A DNA stretch of 15,732 bases from Bacillota bacterium. Lineage in GTDB: Bacteria > Eremiobacterota > SpSt-956 > JAKJGF01. The notes beneath the pieces are model-generated. The model saw only the letters and a list, made by a program, of their open reading frames with translations. It did not search any database and had not been told where the DNA came from. The position numbers were made by a program, and so were the translations under genes. Below, piece after piece: positions 7,198 through 15,472 of this stretch. The stretch's first letter is position 1. Every line of letters starts with the position of its first letter. The stretch is from NCBI GenBank assembly GCA_029555925.1, contig JAKPQU010000357.1, forward strand, positions 1 to 15,732. Reading direction: 5' to 3'.

Positions 7198-10077
7198 TTA
7201 TATATTTTTTGCCTGTTCATCCAGTAATTTTCTCATAATATTTGCCAGTTCCTGTATCTCAAAGGGCTTTGTAATAAATTGTTTTATTCCTATTTCTTTG
7301 ATCATTTCTGAAGATATAACCTGGCTGAAACCAGATATAAGAATTATTGGGATGTCAGGCCTTACCTGAAGTAATCTCCGAGACAGTTCAATTCCTGTCA
7401 TTTTGGGCATTGTCTGATCTGTTATTACCAGATCAAACCACTCAGGATCTTCGCAAAAAACTTTAAATGCTTGATTGCCACTGTATTTGGCAACTACATT
7501 ATATCCGAGATCTTCCAGTATTTTTTTTAATACCCTGACAACCATATCTTCTTCATCATCCACTAAAAGTATATTTTCGTTACCTCCCGGAGGTTTTGAA
7601 GTTCCTTTGATTTCCACATGTTCATTACTTTTTATTTTTGGGAAAAATATATTAAAAGAAGTTCCTTTACCTGTCTCACTTTCTACTGTTATTTCTCCTC
7701 CATAACTTTTTACAATACCATGAACTATGGAAAGCCCCATGCCACTGCCTTCTCCTATTTTTTTTGTTGTAAAATAGGGCTCAAAAATTCTTTCCTTTAT
7801 AGATTGATCTATGCCGTGACCGGTATCGCTTACTGTTAATCTTATATAATTACCCGGTGCCAGTTCCTGGTTTAATTCTTCAATATTTGAACCTGTATCG
7901 ATATCTTTAAGGCTGACTTTTATTACTCCCCCTTTTTCTTTCATTGCATCGGCAGCATTTTTACAGAGATTCATCATTATCTGGTATATATGGGTCGGAT
8001 CACCGTTTATTATACCTGGATTCTTCAAGTTCTGTTTTATGTCAATAGTGGCAGGTATCAGCGGTCTGAGCATCTTAAGACTTTCTTTTATAATAGAACT
8101 TAACTGTATGGGATTACGTTCTCCTTCTGTCTCACGGCTGAAAGTCAGGAGCTGTTTTACCAGCTTTATTGCTCTGTGGCATGCTTTTTTCATCTGTTCC
8201 ATATAGGGCCGGAGATTGCTATCATCCGGTATATTATACATAGCTACTTCTATATATCCGAGTATGGCTACCAGAATATTATTAAAATCATGGGCAATAC
8301 CACCGGCAAGTGTACCTATAGCTTTTATTTTATCAGAATGGCGAAGCTGTTTCTCCAGTTTTGATTTTTCTTCTTCTGATTTTATCCTTTCGGTAATATC
8401 CCTTATGACGCCTGTAATGTAGGCGATATCTCCTTTTTCATCTTTTATAATTTCAGAAATTTCTTCTATATGTATGACAGATTTTTTCCCTATAAGGCGA
8501 CATACTGTAGGAAAACTTTTCCCTGTTACTATGAATTTTCTAAATTCATTAAGTATACGTTCTTTGTCATCGGGATGAACAAAATCAATCATCTTACGTC
8601 CTACAATTTCTTCCGGATTATAACCTAATTTTGCGATCTGTGGTGTGATAAATCTGACTGTACCATCGGGATTATAGGAATAGATAATATCTCTTGTATT
8701 TTCCACAAGCATTCTGTAATTTGCTTCAGATCTTGTGAGTGCTTCCTCGCTTTTTTTTCTTTCCAGAGCATTTATAAAAATTTCACCTACAAGTTTAAGG
8801 AGTCTTATATCTTCTTCTTTCCATTTTTTCTCTTTTTTTACAGAATTAAGCATGAAGTATCCCACTAATTTATTGCTGAAATATAAGGGTATACCGAGTA
8901 TTGATTTAACTTCTGCTTTTCCCCAGCTTGTTTTTTCTTTCTCTGCTTCCGGAGGAAGCTCTGACAGACTTGATACACATATATACTGACCGTTTTTGAG
9001 CTGTTCAACTGTCCATAAATAGTTTTGCATAAACATGTTTTTTATCTGTTTTACCCTCGAACCAATCCCTTTGTTACACCATTCATAGACTTCCTTAACT
9101 CGTTCCATATCATGTGAAAATATATTAACATAGCTTCTGTCAACATCCATAAATGTACCTATTGATTCCAGTGCCAGGTTTATCTCTCTGGTAACCTCAG
9201 TAGAAGTAATATTGATAAACCTGGTTGATATGGTAGTAATAAGTTCTTCTATTGTAAGCCTGTAATGAAGTATTTCTTCCATCTTTTTTCTGTCTGTAAT
9301 ATCTACGATAATCCCTCTAATACCTGTAGTTTTACCATTATATATAACAGGACTTGCGTGAGATATGGCAGAGAATTTTGTGCCATCTCTACCAATAATA
9401 GTGTACTCATTACCATTTGTACCTTCCCCATTCATAGTCTTTTGCATATTATCTCTGGCCCTATCTCTATCTTCACTGCTGACCAGATCAAATATATTAA
9501 GGCCTTTACTGACATTTTCTACGGTATAACCATATACTAAATTGGCAGCCGAGTTTATAAAGGTGAGGTTTCCTTTCAGGTCTGTTTCGAAAATAATCTG
9601 TGGTAATGAATTTGCCAGTTCTTTATATCTTTCCTGACTTTCCTTTATCTGTAAATTTTTATTCCAGCTTTTAATCAGGGAGTCTACAAGACAGTAAAGT
9701 TCTTTCGTGCTGAAAGGCTTTTTTACATAATATATATCTTCATTTAACTTTTCTTTTATGTCTTCAAAGGACGTTTTCCCTGAATAGGCAGTTATAATAA
9801 TAATAATAACATCATTATCAATTTTCCTCAATAAATCGGCTGTTTCCAGGCCGTCTATATCAGGCATTCTCATGTCCAGTATACAGAGGGGAATTTTATT
9901 GCCTTTTTTATATTCGTCATGAAAATATTCCAGCAGCTTGAGCCCGTTATCAAAGGTTTTTACTGTGAGATCGTCATTATGATCTTTATTAATACTATTA
10001 AAATCTTTAAATAGTTCTTCATATAACACTAAAAAATCTTTATCATCATCGGCTATAAGAATATTTTTATTAAACAT
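7198..10077 (-). CDS. Soluble hybrid histidine kinase, REC-PAS-GAF-PAS-HisKA-HATPase-REC
   Basis: Counted from the ATG at 10077 (959 residues): receiver 1 (4-135; D68 in LDMRMP, K120-P121), PAS (about 148-265), GAF (about 280-440), PAS (about 450-567), HisKA with H596 in AHDFNNIL, HATPase (about 690-815; N707, DTGHG 751-755, GSGMGLS), receiver 2 (835-955; D887 in TDQTMP, K937-P938). No membrane segment is seen, so it is cytoplasmic. A longer frame reaches an ATG at 10113, but those 12 extra codons read through a heptanucleotide repeat. The ATG at 10077 has GGGG nine nt upstream and gives [12 protein letters not shown], a normal receiver start. It converges on the pseudokinase gene with only 3 nt between stop codons. 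Cytoplasmic signals via GAF/PAS and phosphorylation of receiver 1 by another kinase are likely inputs. No HTH output is fused. Confidence 0.9.
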   Translation of the reverse strand: MFNKNILIADDDKDFLVLYEELFKDFNSINKDHNDDLTVKTFDNGLKLLEYFHDEYKKGNKIPLCILDMRMPDIDGLETADLLRKIDNDVIIIIITAYSGKTSFEDIKEKLNEDIYYVKKPFSTKELYCLVDSLIKSWNKNLQIKESQERYKELANSLPQIIFETDLKGNLTFINSAANLVYGYTVENVSKGLNIFDLVSSEDRDRARDNMQKTMNGEGTNGNEYTIIGRDGTKFSAISHASPVIYNGKTTGIRGIIVDITDRKKMEEILHYRLTIEELITTISTRFINITSTEVTREINLALESIGTFMDVDRSYVNIFSHDMERVKEVYEWCNKGIGSRVKQIKNMFMQNYLWTVEQLKNGQYICVSSLSELPPEAEKEKTSWGKAEVKSILGIPLYFSNKLVGYFMLNSVKKEKKWKEEDIRLLKLVGEIFINALERKKSEEALTRSEANYRMLVENTRDIIYSYNPDGTVRFITPQIAKLGYNPEEIVGRKMIDFVHPDDKERILNEFRKFIVTGKSFPTVCRLIGKKSVIHIEEISEIIKDEKGDIAYITGVIRDITERIKSEEEKSKLEKQLRHSDKIKAIGTLAGGIAHDFNNILVAILGYIEVAMYNIPDDSNLRPYMEQMKKACHRAIKLVKQLLTFSRETEGERNPIQLSSIIKESLKMLRPLIPATIDIKQNLKNPGIINGDPTHIYQIMMNLCKNAADAMKEKGGVIKVSLKDIDTGSNIEELNQELAPGNYIRLTVSDTGHGIDQSIKERIFEPYFTTKKIGEGSGMGLSIVHGIVKSYGGEITVESETGKGTSFNIFFPKIKSNEHVEIKGTSKPPGGNENILLVDDEEDMVVRVLKKILEDLGYNVVAKYSGNQAFKVFCEDPEWFDLVITDQTMPKMTGIELSRRLLQVRPDIPIILISGFSQVISSEMIKEIGIKQFITKPFEIQELANIMRKLLDEQAKNI

Positions 10078-10098
10078 AGTAATTTTCCCCGCTTTTTG

Positions 10099-10126
10099 TA
10101 ATGCGTTACGCATGATGCGTGACGCG
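10099..10126 (+). repeat. Heptanucleotide array at the 5' side of the hybrid kinase gene
   Basis: Units TAATGCG, TTACGCA, TGATGCG and TGACGCG, followed by AGG. In GT-phase they include GTTACGC and GTGACGC. The array sits 22 nt upstream of the likely start codon on the minus strand and contains the misleading ATG at 10113. The rest of the 224-nt divergent gap to 10302 is very AT-rich, with a small ATGTT/AACAT hairpin at 10147-10160. Confidence 0.8.
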
Positions 10127-10258
10127 AGGATTTTTATGTCGATATTATGTTTTATAACATGCTGAATTTAAATAACATATTCTCCATATTATAATTTTGC
10201 CTCTGATTATTTATATATTTTTTTTAATTGGATAAATAATTAAATTCTGAAAAGGTTT

Positions 10259-10288
10259 TTATCATAAATCGAATAATTATGCTATAAT
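10259..10288 (+). promoter_or_regulatory. Extended -10 promoter upstream of the VTT gene
   Basis: TATAAT at 10283-10288 is preceded by TGC (10280-10282), an extended -10 (TGn). A TTATCA at 10259-10264 fits a -35 with 18-nt spacing (4 of 6 consensus positions). The start point would be near 10295, which argues against the GTG at 10290 and ATG at 10293 as translation starts. Confidence 0.55.
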
Positions 10289-10301
10289 CGTGATGCGTGG
10301 C

Positions 10302-10907
10302 ATGAGAACTTTACAGAAAGAATTGATATATATAGATAATATAAGATATTTTATAGATAATTATGGCGCCATAGGATTATTTATTGCCAATATTCTGGAT
10401 TCCTCTTTTGTTTCAATGAGTGGAACTATGGACGGAGTTTTAATAGCTTTATGTATGAGTAGCTCTTTACCGGGAGTATTTCTGAACTGTTTTGCCGCAA
10501 CATGTGGATCCGTTACAGGCCTTCTTCTTATGTATATCACTGTCAGAAAAGGTAAAGACACTTTTCTAAAAAGATATATTGAACATTTTAACAGGTTTAA
10601 AGATTTTATTGAAAAATATGAATTACCTTTTTTTATCTTTCTGTGTGTTGTGCCTCCTCCTTTCCCTTTCAAGCTTTTCCTCATAACCTCTATAATAGTC
10701 TGCCGGAGATTTCCTAATTTCCTTGCAGGTATATTTATAGGAAGAATATTTCGTTATCTCTTTGAAGGATTACTCGCCTGGAAATACGGAAATGAAATAA
10801 AATATATAATGGTTCATTATTATCCCTGTATTATTGCCTGTCTTCTTGTTCTTGGCCTTATGTCTTATATTGTAAAGAGAAGGTTTTTAGTGAGTCGTGA
10901 AAAGTGA
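10302..10907 (+). CDS. DedA/VTT-type membrane protein (YqaA-like)
   Basis: About 201 residues with several hydrophobic segments (roughly 22-52, 55-80, 109-133, 138-160, 170-190). Family features are NYGAIGLFIANILDSS near the N-terminus and VVPPPFPFKLFLITS (116-130) followed by RRFPNFLAGIFIGRIFRYLFEGLLA, the re-entrant-loop/helix pattern of VTT (SNARE-associated Golgi, PF09335-like) proteins. Members are linked to lipid scrambling and membrane homeostasis; the substrate here is unknown. The frame extends to 10290, but the promoter places transcription start near 10295, so ATG 10302 is preferred; TTG 10323 is another option. The last residues VSREK and the stop codon are encoded by a heptanucleotide array. 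The gene converges on the TPR gene, 34 nt apart. Confidence 0.8.
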   Translation: MRTLQKELIYIDNIRYFIDNYGAIGLFIANILDSSFVSMSGTMDGVLIALCMSSSLPGVFLNCFAATCGSVTGLLLMYITVRKGKDTFLKRYIEHFNRFKDFIEKYELPFFIFLCVVPPPFPFKLFLITSIIVCRRFPNFLAGIFIGRIFRYLFEGLLAWKYGNEIKYIMVHYYPCIIACLLVLGLMSYIVKRRFLVSREK

Positions 10908-10944
10908 AAAAAGTGAACCGATCGCTGATAACTGGTCACTGTTA
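10890..10944. repeat. Heptanucleotide arrays bridging two convergent genes
   Basis: GTGAGTC, GTGAAAA and GTGAAAA (10890-10910), AAGTGAA, then GCTGATA, ACTGGTC and ACTGTTA (10924-10944). The second block read on the minus strand is GTGACCA-GTTATCA, the same units as at 14060. The array holds the VTT stop codon (10905-10907) and, at its other end, the TPR gene stop (10942-10944). Confidence 0.8.
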
Positions 10945-13299
10945 AAACGTTCCCGTATTATCTTCACCCTTGAGGGTAGTTTCTTCTATTACACCTTCGC
11001 CTATTCTCCATCCCCCATTCTGCCATAAAAGTACGTAAATACCCTGGAACACTCCGAGATAGGAACCGTTTTCTCCTGATTTTTCCGCTGTAAGATAAAC
11101 CTTGACCCTGATAGATGTATCTGACGTTTCAAGGATTCTCACGCTGGAAACTTTAATCTTACTCAGAGCTTTGAACTTATCTGTAAAATTTTCAAGGGTT
11201 GTTGCTTTCTGCTTATCGTCACTTAAAAGGGAATAGGCCTGATTGTAATTTTTATTTTCTATGTTTTGAAAAAATAGGTAAGTACTATCCACTGCTGCTA
11301 CCTGAGGATCTTCATCAGGCGGAGGAAGAGAAACTGTTGACGTATTTTCTCTGACAGGAGTTTGAGTTAATTCTTCACCGGGAGTCTCTTCGGGGAAAGG
11401 ACTCTTTTGAGTAGCCTGCCCCGGAGTCTGACCTGATACTATGAAATCTACAACCAGGTCATCTGATTCCAGATTGGCCAGTACAGAGGAAAATGCCTTT
11501 ATATAATCTTCGTTTCCTCTTATTTCAGCTATTTTAATTGCCTTATTGAGAGATTCTCTGCATTTTTCTATCTGTGCCGATTTGAGATATGCCAGAGCAA
11601 TATTGTAGTGCAGGGTCGGGTCTTCCGGATCTACAGTAATTGCTTTTTCCAGTGATTTTATAGCCATTGTCATCTGGTTATTATTATAATATTGCAGTGC
11701 TCTGTGTACTTCAGCACTTTTTATACCATAATTTTCCTTTGCCAGTTGACTGAATTCCATAGCTTTTAGTTTCTGATCCAGTTTTGTGCATATTAAAGCC
11801 AGGTTGTCGTAAGCTTCTGCATAATTCAGATTAATATTTACAGCCAGTTGAAATTGTTTCATTGCATCTTCTTCTCTTCCCTGACGATCATATAACTGAC
11901 CCAGATGGTTTCTGGCCTGGGCATAATCAGGAGCAAATTTCAGAGCTTTTTCTATAAGTTTTATCGCTTCATCCAGGTTTCCGTCTTTTTCTGCTTTCAG
12001 ACCCTGAAAATAATATTCTTCAGATTTACTGTCCCATGTGGAGCCGTCATCATGTTTAAAATATTTCAGTCCTATCAGTATCGCTATTGTAGAGATAATG
12101 ATGATGAACACAGAAAGAAAAATAAGTCTTTTTCTTATATTAATTTCACCTGTATGAACAGCTCTGGCAGGAACAGCCTTTTTTTCTATTTTTTTGAGGG
12201 GTTGAATTTTGGGGGAAGACAGGTCTGATTCTTCCTGCTTTTTTTCTTGCCCATGTTTCTCTATCTTATCTTTATTGTCACTATCAATTTTTTGACTTCT
12301 TCCCGGGGCAATTTTATCAAGAAGTGTTCTGGCAGGAGATGTTTTATCCCATTTTATTGCTTTTTCCAGCGTTTCAACAGCATGTTCCGTAAGATGTTCA
12401 TTGTAATATTTTTCTCCTGCCTTGAAATATTGCTGGCCTATTTTTCCCTGTAATGGTAGATTGGGATTTAATTTTAAAGCAATTTCATAGTTCTCTGCTG
12501 CTTCCAGGTGTTTTTCTTCTTTATTTTTCCTGCTTCCTTTCTGGGAGAATATTTTAGCCAGTCTGGACTTCTGCTCCTGTCCCTTTATTTGATTTAAATC
12601 CAGTTCTGCAAGCAGTTCAAAGGCCTCTTCAGGATTTTCACTGTTATAGGTACTGAATATTACATCCAGAGTTGTAGCACCTTTCACCGGAGATTTTTTT
12701 GGACTTTCTTCTATCTTAAAAGGAGCAACTGTTTTCATAAGTGTGGCATCTTCTTTTATATCTGCCGGCTGATTGATGAATTCCATTACATAAGGATTGC
12801 CTGGTCGTTGAAGATCATATTCCTTATAGAAAATTATAGCTTTTTCTATTTCTCCTTCAAGTCTGTGGAGACTCGCCATGTTATAATTAATTGCAGGTGA
12901 TGTACTGTCTATTTTATATGCTTTCTGCAATACAAGTTTTGCATAGTTATTTTTTCCAAGACTTAAGTGACATACACCGAGATTATTCATAGCAATACTG
13001 TCTGACGGTCTCAATTCTATGACTTTTTCCCATAATTTAACAGACTCTTCGAAATTCTGAATGTTAAGGTAGGCAAGAGCCAGATTAAATAAGCTCTGCG
13101 TATCAGAAGGTTTTGCGGAAAGGCTTTTCTTCAGATCAGGTATAACAGAGCTCACTATTTCTTTTCTGGCATAGGGAAATTTACTTTTTTTACGGCTTTC
13201 TTCATCCATAAAAAGAGCATCTCTTGAAAAACTGTTACATTCAAAACAAAAATTTTTCTTTTTACTCAGTGATGTTGAACAAAAAGGGCAATTTTCCAT
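10942..13299 (-). CDS. Zinc-ribbon / TPR / single-TM / TPR protein with NTF2-like C-terminus
   Basis: 785 residues. Zinc ribbon C4, C7, C18, C21, with the same spacing as the pseudokinase protein. Cytoplasmic TPRs at about 65-165 and 262-318, a Lys/Glu linker, one transmembrane helix (391-413), then TPRs beyond it (about 426-592), a Pro/Thr/Glu-rich linker (about 622-668) and a final domain of about 100 residues (670-771). That domain resembles NTF2/DUF4878-like lipoprotein domains (YLFFQNIENKNYNQAYSLLS start and WRIGEG end). With Arg/Lys before the helix, the N-terminus is predicted inside and the C-terminal TPRs outside the cytoplasmic membrane. No enzymatic motif is seen. Inference: a membrane-spanning assembly scaffold. 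ATG at 13299 has only a distant AGGAG (about 18 nt upstream). Confidence 0.8.
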   Translation of the reverse strand: MENCPFCSTSLSKKKNFCFECNSFSRDALFMDEESRKKSKFPYARKEIVSSVIPDLKKSLSAKPSDTQSLFNLALAYLNIQNFEESVKLWEKVIELRPSDSIAMNNLGVCHLSLGKNNYAKLVLQKAYKIDSTSPAINYNMASLHRLEGEIEKAIIFYKEYDLQRPGNPYVMEFINQPADIKEDATLMKTVAPFKIEESPKKSPVKGATTLDVIFSTYNSENPEEAFELLAELDLNQIKGQEQKSRLAKIFSQKGSRKNKEEKHLEAAENYEIALKLNPNLPLQGKIGQQYFKAGEKYYNEHLTEHAVETLEKAIKWDKTSPARTLLDKIAPGRSQKIDSDNKDKIEKHGQEKKQEESDLSSPKIQPLKKIEKKAVPARAVHTGEINIRKRLIFLSVFIIIISTIAILIGLKYFKHDDGSTWDSKSEEYYFQGLKAEKDGNLDEAIKLIEKALKFAPDYAQARNHLGQLYDRQGREEDAMKQFQLAVNINLNYAEAYDNLALICTKLDQKLKAMEFSQLAKENYGIKSAEVHRALQYYNNNQMTMAIKSLEKAITVDPEDPTLHYNIALAYLKSAQIEKCRESLNKAIKIAEIRGNEDYIKAFSSVLANLESDDLVVDFIVSGQTPGQATQKSPFPEETPGEELTQTPVRENTSTVSLPPPDEDPQVAAVDSTYLFFQNIENKNYNQAYSLLSDDKQKATTLENFTDKFKALSKIKVSSVRILETSDTSIRVKVYLTAEKSGENGSYLGVFQGIYVLLWQNGGWRIGEGVIEETTLKGEDNTGTF

Positions 13300-13423
13300 A
13301 GTACTTTAATCTTTTCTTTCTCCTTTGCAATAAGAGTCTGTTATAGAGTCTATTTATATGTTCCGTAGAAACTGTCATCTTCATCTCCATTACCGGGCAG
13401 TTTCATCTACAGATGCAACATAA

Positions 13424-13438
13424 ATATCCATTGGATAT
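13424..13438. promoter_or_regulatory. Perfect palindrome in the TPR-rpiB gap
   Basis: ATATCCA-T-TGGATAT, 7-bp arms around one base, followed by CC so that GGATATCC (13433-13440) is also palindromic. It lies about 125 nt upstream of the TPR gene start and 55 nt beyond the rpiB stop. It may be an operator for the TPR gene, but only one copy is seen. The rest of the gap 13300-13493 shows no clear promoter, terminator or gene. Confidence 0.2.
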
Positions 13439-13493
13439 CCAGATTTTTCCTAAATCCTCTATGCAGGCCGGATCAGCAACGAGCTCAAAATAG

Positions 13494-13943
13494 TTAAAAC
13501 ATGTTTTCAATAGTTTTTATTTTTTCAATTCGTCTTGTATGACGTCCTTCTTCAAAATCCGTTTCCAGCCAGGTTTTGAGTATATCTTCCAGTTCATCTT
13601 CCAGGGGGAGTCTTCCGGGAAGAACAAGTATATTTGCATCATTATGGGCCCGTGAAAGCCGTGCAGCTTCTTTACTGTAACAGAGGGCCGCTCTTACGGA
13701 AGGAAATTTATTTGCCGCTATGGATATGCCTATACCTGAGCCGCATAGCAGAATACCTCTACTGAAAGTACCTATTGAAATTTCACCGGCAACTTTCTGT
13801 GCTATATCAGGATAATCTACGGAATGTTCACTCGATGAAGTTCCAATATCATTGACTTCTATATTCAGGTTCGTGAGAATTTTTTTTACCTCTTCTTTTT
13901 TTTCATATGCAGCATGGTCACTGCCTATAATAATATTTTTCAT
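13494..13943 (-). CDS. rpiB: Ribose-5-phosphate isomerase B
   Basis: Interconverts ribulose 5-phosphate and ribose 5-phosphate in the non-oxidative pentose phosphate pathway. 149 residues is the normal RpiB length. Diagnostic features: SDHAAYEKKE at the N-terminus (D9, H10), DYPD (43-46), catalytic C67 in LLCGSGIGISIAANK, RAHNDAN (99-105; H100 matches the family phosphate/ring-opening His), and the basic EGRHTRRIEKI phosphate region near the C-terminus. ATG at 13943 has GAGGAAA 7-13 nt upstream. It is co-directional with csm5 but separated by 283 nt of repeats, so it is probably its own transcription unit. Some RpiB/LacAB relatives act on other sugars (for example allose or galactose 6-phosphate), but the active site here fits RpiB. 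Confidence 0.95.
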   Translation of the reverse strand: MKNIIIGSDHAAYEKKEEVKKILTNLNIEVNDIGTSSSEHSVDYPDIAQKVAGEISIGTFSRGILLCGSGIGISIAANKFPSVRAALCYSKEAARLSRAHNDANILVLPGRLPLEDELEDILKTWLETDFEEGRHTRRIEKIKTIENMF

Positions 13944-13982
13944 AATTATTTCCTCTTTATTAATTATTATTTATATGAGAAT

Positions 13983-14010
13983 CGTTACGTGTAACGCGTA
14001 ACGCGTGACG
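13983..14010 (+). repeat. Heptanucleotide array upstream of rpiB
   Basis: Units CGTTACG, TGTAACG, CGTAACG and CGTGACG (GT-phase GTTACGT, GTAACGC, GTAACGC, GTGACGG), followed by GGAGGAACAAATT, the same motif that follows the array at 3735. Confidence 0.85.
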
Positions 14011-14033
14011 GGAGGAACAAATTCTCATTGTTG

Positions 14034-14050
14034 TGACCGTTCTCCGGTCA
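14034..14050. repeat. Second copy of the TGACCG/CGGTCA hairpin
   Basis: TGACCG-TTCTC-CGGTCA, 6-bp stem. The reverse complement of 14029-14060 aligns with 3794-3821, including flanks. It sits between the arrays at 13983 and 14060. Confidence 0.75.
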
Positions 14051-14059
14051 TGCCTGTCT

Positions 14060-14129
14060 GTGAGTAGTGACCAGTTACCGGTGAACAGTAACCAGTAACC
14101 AGTTATCAGGTATCAGTGAACGGTTATTT
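14060..14129 (+). repeat. Longest heptanucleotide array, ten units
   Basis: GTGAGTA, GTGACCA, GTTACCG, GTGAACA, GTAACCA, GTAACCA, GTTATCA, GGTATCA, GTGAACG and GTTATTT. All units keep the 7-nt phase, with substitutions mainly at positions 3 and 5-7. There are no spacers, so it is not a CRISPR array although csm5 is next door. It lies 98 nt beyond the csm5 stop; the remaining gap to 14226 is plain AT-rich sequence. Confidence 0.85.
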
Positions 14130-14226
14130 TTATTAATCACGTATATTCACCCATCACCCTTAAATAAAATTCTCTATTATAAAATATTTCCCTTCTTCAT
14201 GTATTTGTAACTCAGGACATATAGAA

Positions 14227-15459
14227 TCACCGTTCTCTGTTTACTGAAATTTTGATCCATCCAGGAGGATATAAAGGTTTACCTTCAGAAAATATTATTC
14301 TTCTTGTTTTAGGAAATGGTATAACTATTGTTTCCCCGCAGGCAAGCTGGTCAATCCTGCAGGCAGGGCAGAAATATGTATCTTTTTTAGTATAACTTGC
14401 TGAAACTTCACTGTCACATAATAAATGGATTCTTATCTTTCTTTTGCCAAGGCTGAAATAACGACGTATATTTTCCATATCCTCCGAAAAGGTGTGAGTA
14501 ACAGTTTTACTTTCAAATCCTGTACCCCATCCTACCTGAAGAAGAAATTGATTTTCTGCAAGTTTTAAATCTTCAAGCTTTTTATACCAGATGGCTAATT
14601 CCTTCAGTTCACAGTCATTGAAGAATTTTATTTCTTTTTTTATTTTTTCATTACTGTATTTTCTGCACAGTTGGGAGAAATTTTTTATAACATCTTTTTG
14701 ATCAGTGTATCCAAGCCTTTCAGATAGTACAGGTATACCCTGTAACAGATAATTGTCTATTTTTATAGTTCCTTCCAATTTTTTTTCTTCCTCCCGGGAA
14801 GGTTTTATTGTTTCAATATATAATTTGAATTTTTTCCATGTCAGTCCATTTTTTAAATTGGCTGACATTACTTTTATCTCCGATATTTGTAAGGAAGAAG
14901 AAGGGATAGAACCTGTGTCCGATATCTGAAGGGCTCTGAGAGAACTGTATCCGTTTTTACCGCCGAATACATATCTGTCTACCTCTCCACCTATGTCACT
15001 GCTTATCTGTACAGATATTTTTTTTCTTTCCTGACCTGATAATTGTTTAAAAGCCTTTTTTAGTTTTTCTTTGCCGAAATTTATTCTTTCCTTTGAGGAA
15101 AGTAATTCCTGAAGGAGACATGTTCTTATAGCACCTTTAATAGAACTTCCTGTCATGTAAGGTTCATGATAGATGGATTTTATATGAGTCAGTATTTCCT
15201 GGGGATTATAATTACATGGTATAATATATTTATATAAATTCTCTTTTGAAGTGTCCCATTTTATGTCTGACAGGGTTTTTATAAAATTTTCCGGATCTTT
15301 TCTTTCGGAAATAGAAGATAAAAACTCTTTTATATCTATGGCATATAAGTTACCTGAAGAAACAAAATACTCTCTTTCCCTGAGTTTTTCTCCAATACCT
15401 ATATGAGTCGGAGACAGCACTTCTACTGTGTAGGTAAAATATTGATATTTTGAAGACAT
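14227..15459 (-). CDS. csm5: Type III-A CRISPR RAMP protein Csm5
   Basis: Csm5 caps the 3' end of the crRNA in the Csm interference complex and recruits trimming nucleases. 410 residues fit the family. Signature motifs: LSPTHIGIGE (15-24), the RAMP glycine-rich YMTGSSIKGAIRT (101-113), LRALQISDTG (174-183), LLQVGWGTGFESKTV (306-320) and the C-terminal FPKTRRI with PPGWIKI. A CPAC pair (364-367) plus nearby C348 and C374 could form a small metal site. The start ATG at 15459 follows a heptanucleotide stem and has no clear Shine-Dalgarno. No csm6, cas6, cas1/2 or array follows downstream in the window, so csm5 is the last CRISPR gene on this side. The rest of the locus should lie beyond 15732. 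Confidence 0.93.
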   Translation of the reverse strand: MSSKYQYFTYTVEVLSPTHIGIGEKLREREYFVSSGNLYAIDIKEFLSSISERKDPENFIKTLSDIKWDTSKENLYKYIIPCNYNPQEILTHIKSIYHEPYMTGSSIKGAIRTCLLQELLSSKERINFGKEKLKKAFKQLSGQERKKISVQISSDIGGEVDRYVFGGKNGYSSLRALQISDTGSIPSSSLQISEIKVMSANLKNGLTWKKFKLYIETIKPSREEEKKLEGTIKIDNYLLQGIPVLSERLGYTDQKDVIKNFSQLCRKYSNEKIKKEIKFFNDCELKELAIWYKKLEDLKLAENQFLLQVGWGTGFESKTVTHTFSEDMENIRRYFSLGKRKIRIHLLCDSEVSASYTKKDTYFCPACRIDQLACGETIVIPFPKTRRIIFSEGKPLYPPGWIKISVNRER

Positions 15460-15472
15460 GTCTTTTATCTTT

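Noticed and set aside
10290..10301. GTG 10290 or ATG 10293 as the start of the VTT gene
   Set aside because: The extended -10 at 10283-10288 puts transcription start near 10295, downstream of both.
13350..13493. Short open stretches on the minus strand downstream of rpiB, read as a gene remnant (an 18-codon ATG frame ending at 13350, and about 30 open codons in another frame)
   Set aside because: Frames are short, have no ribosome site, show no recognisable family and need a frameshift to join.
14060..14129. Ten-unit repeat next to csm5 as a CRISPR array
   Set aside because: Units are 7 nt, contiguous and degenerate, with no spacers. CRISPR repeats are about 24-37 nt with unique spacers.
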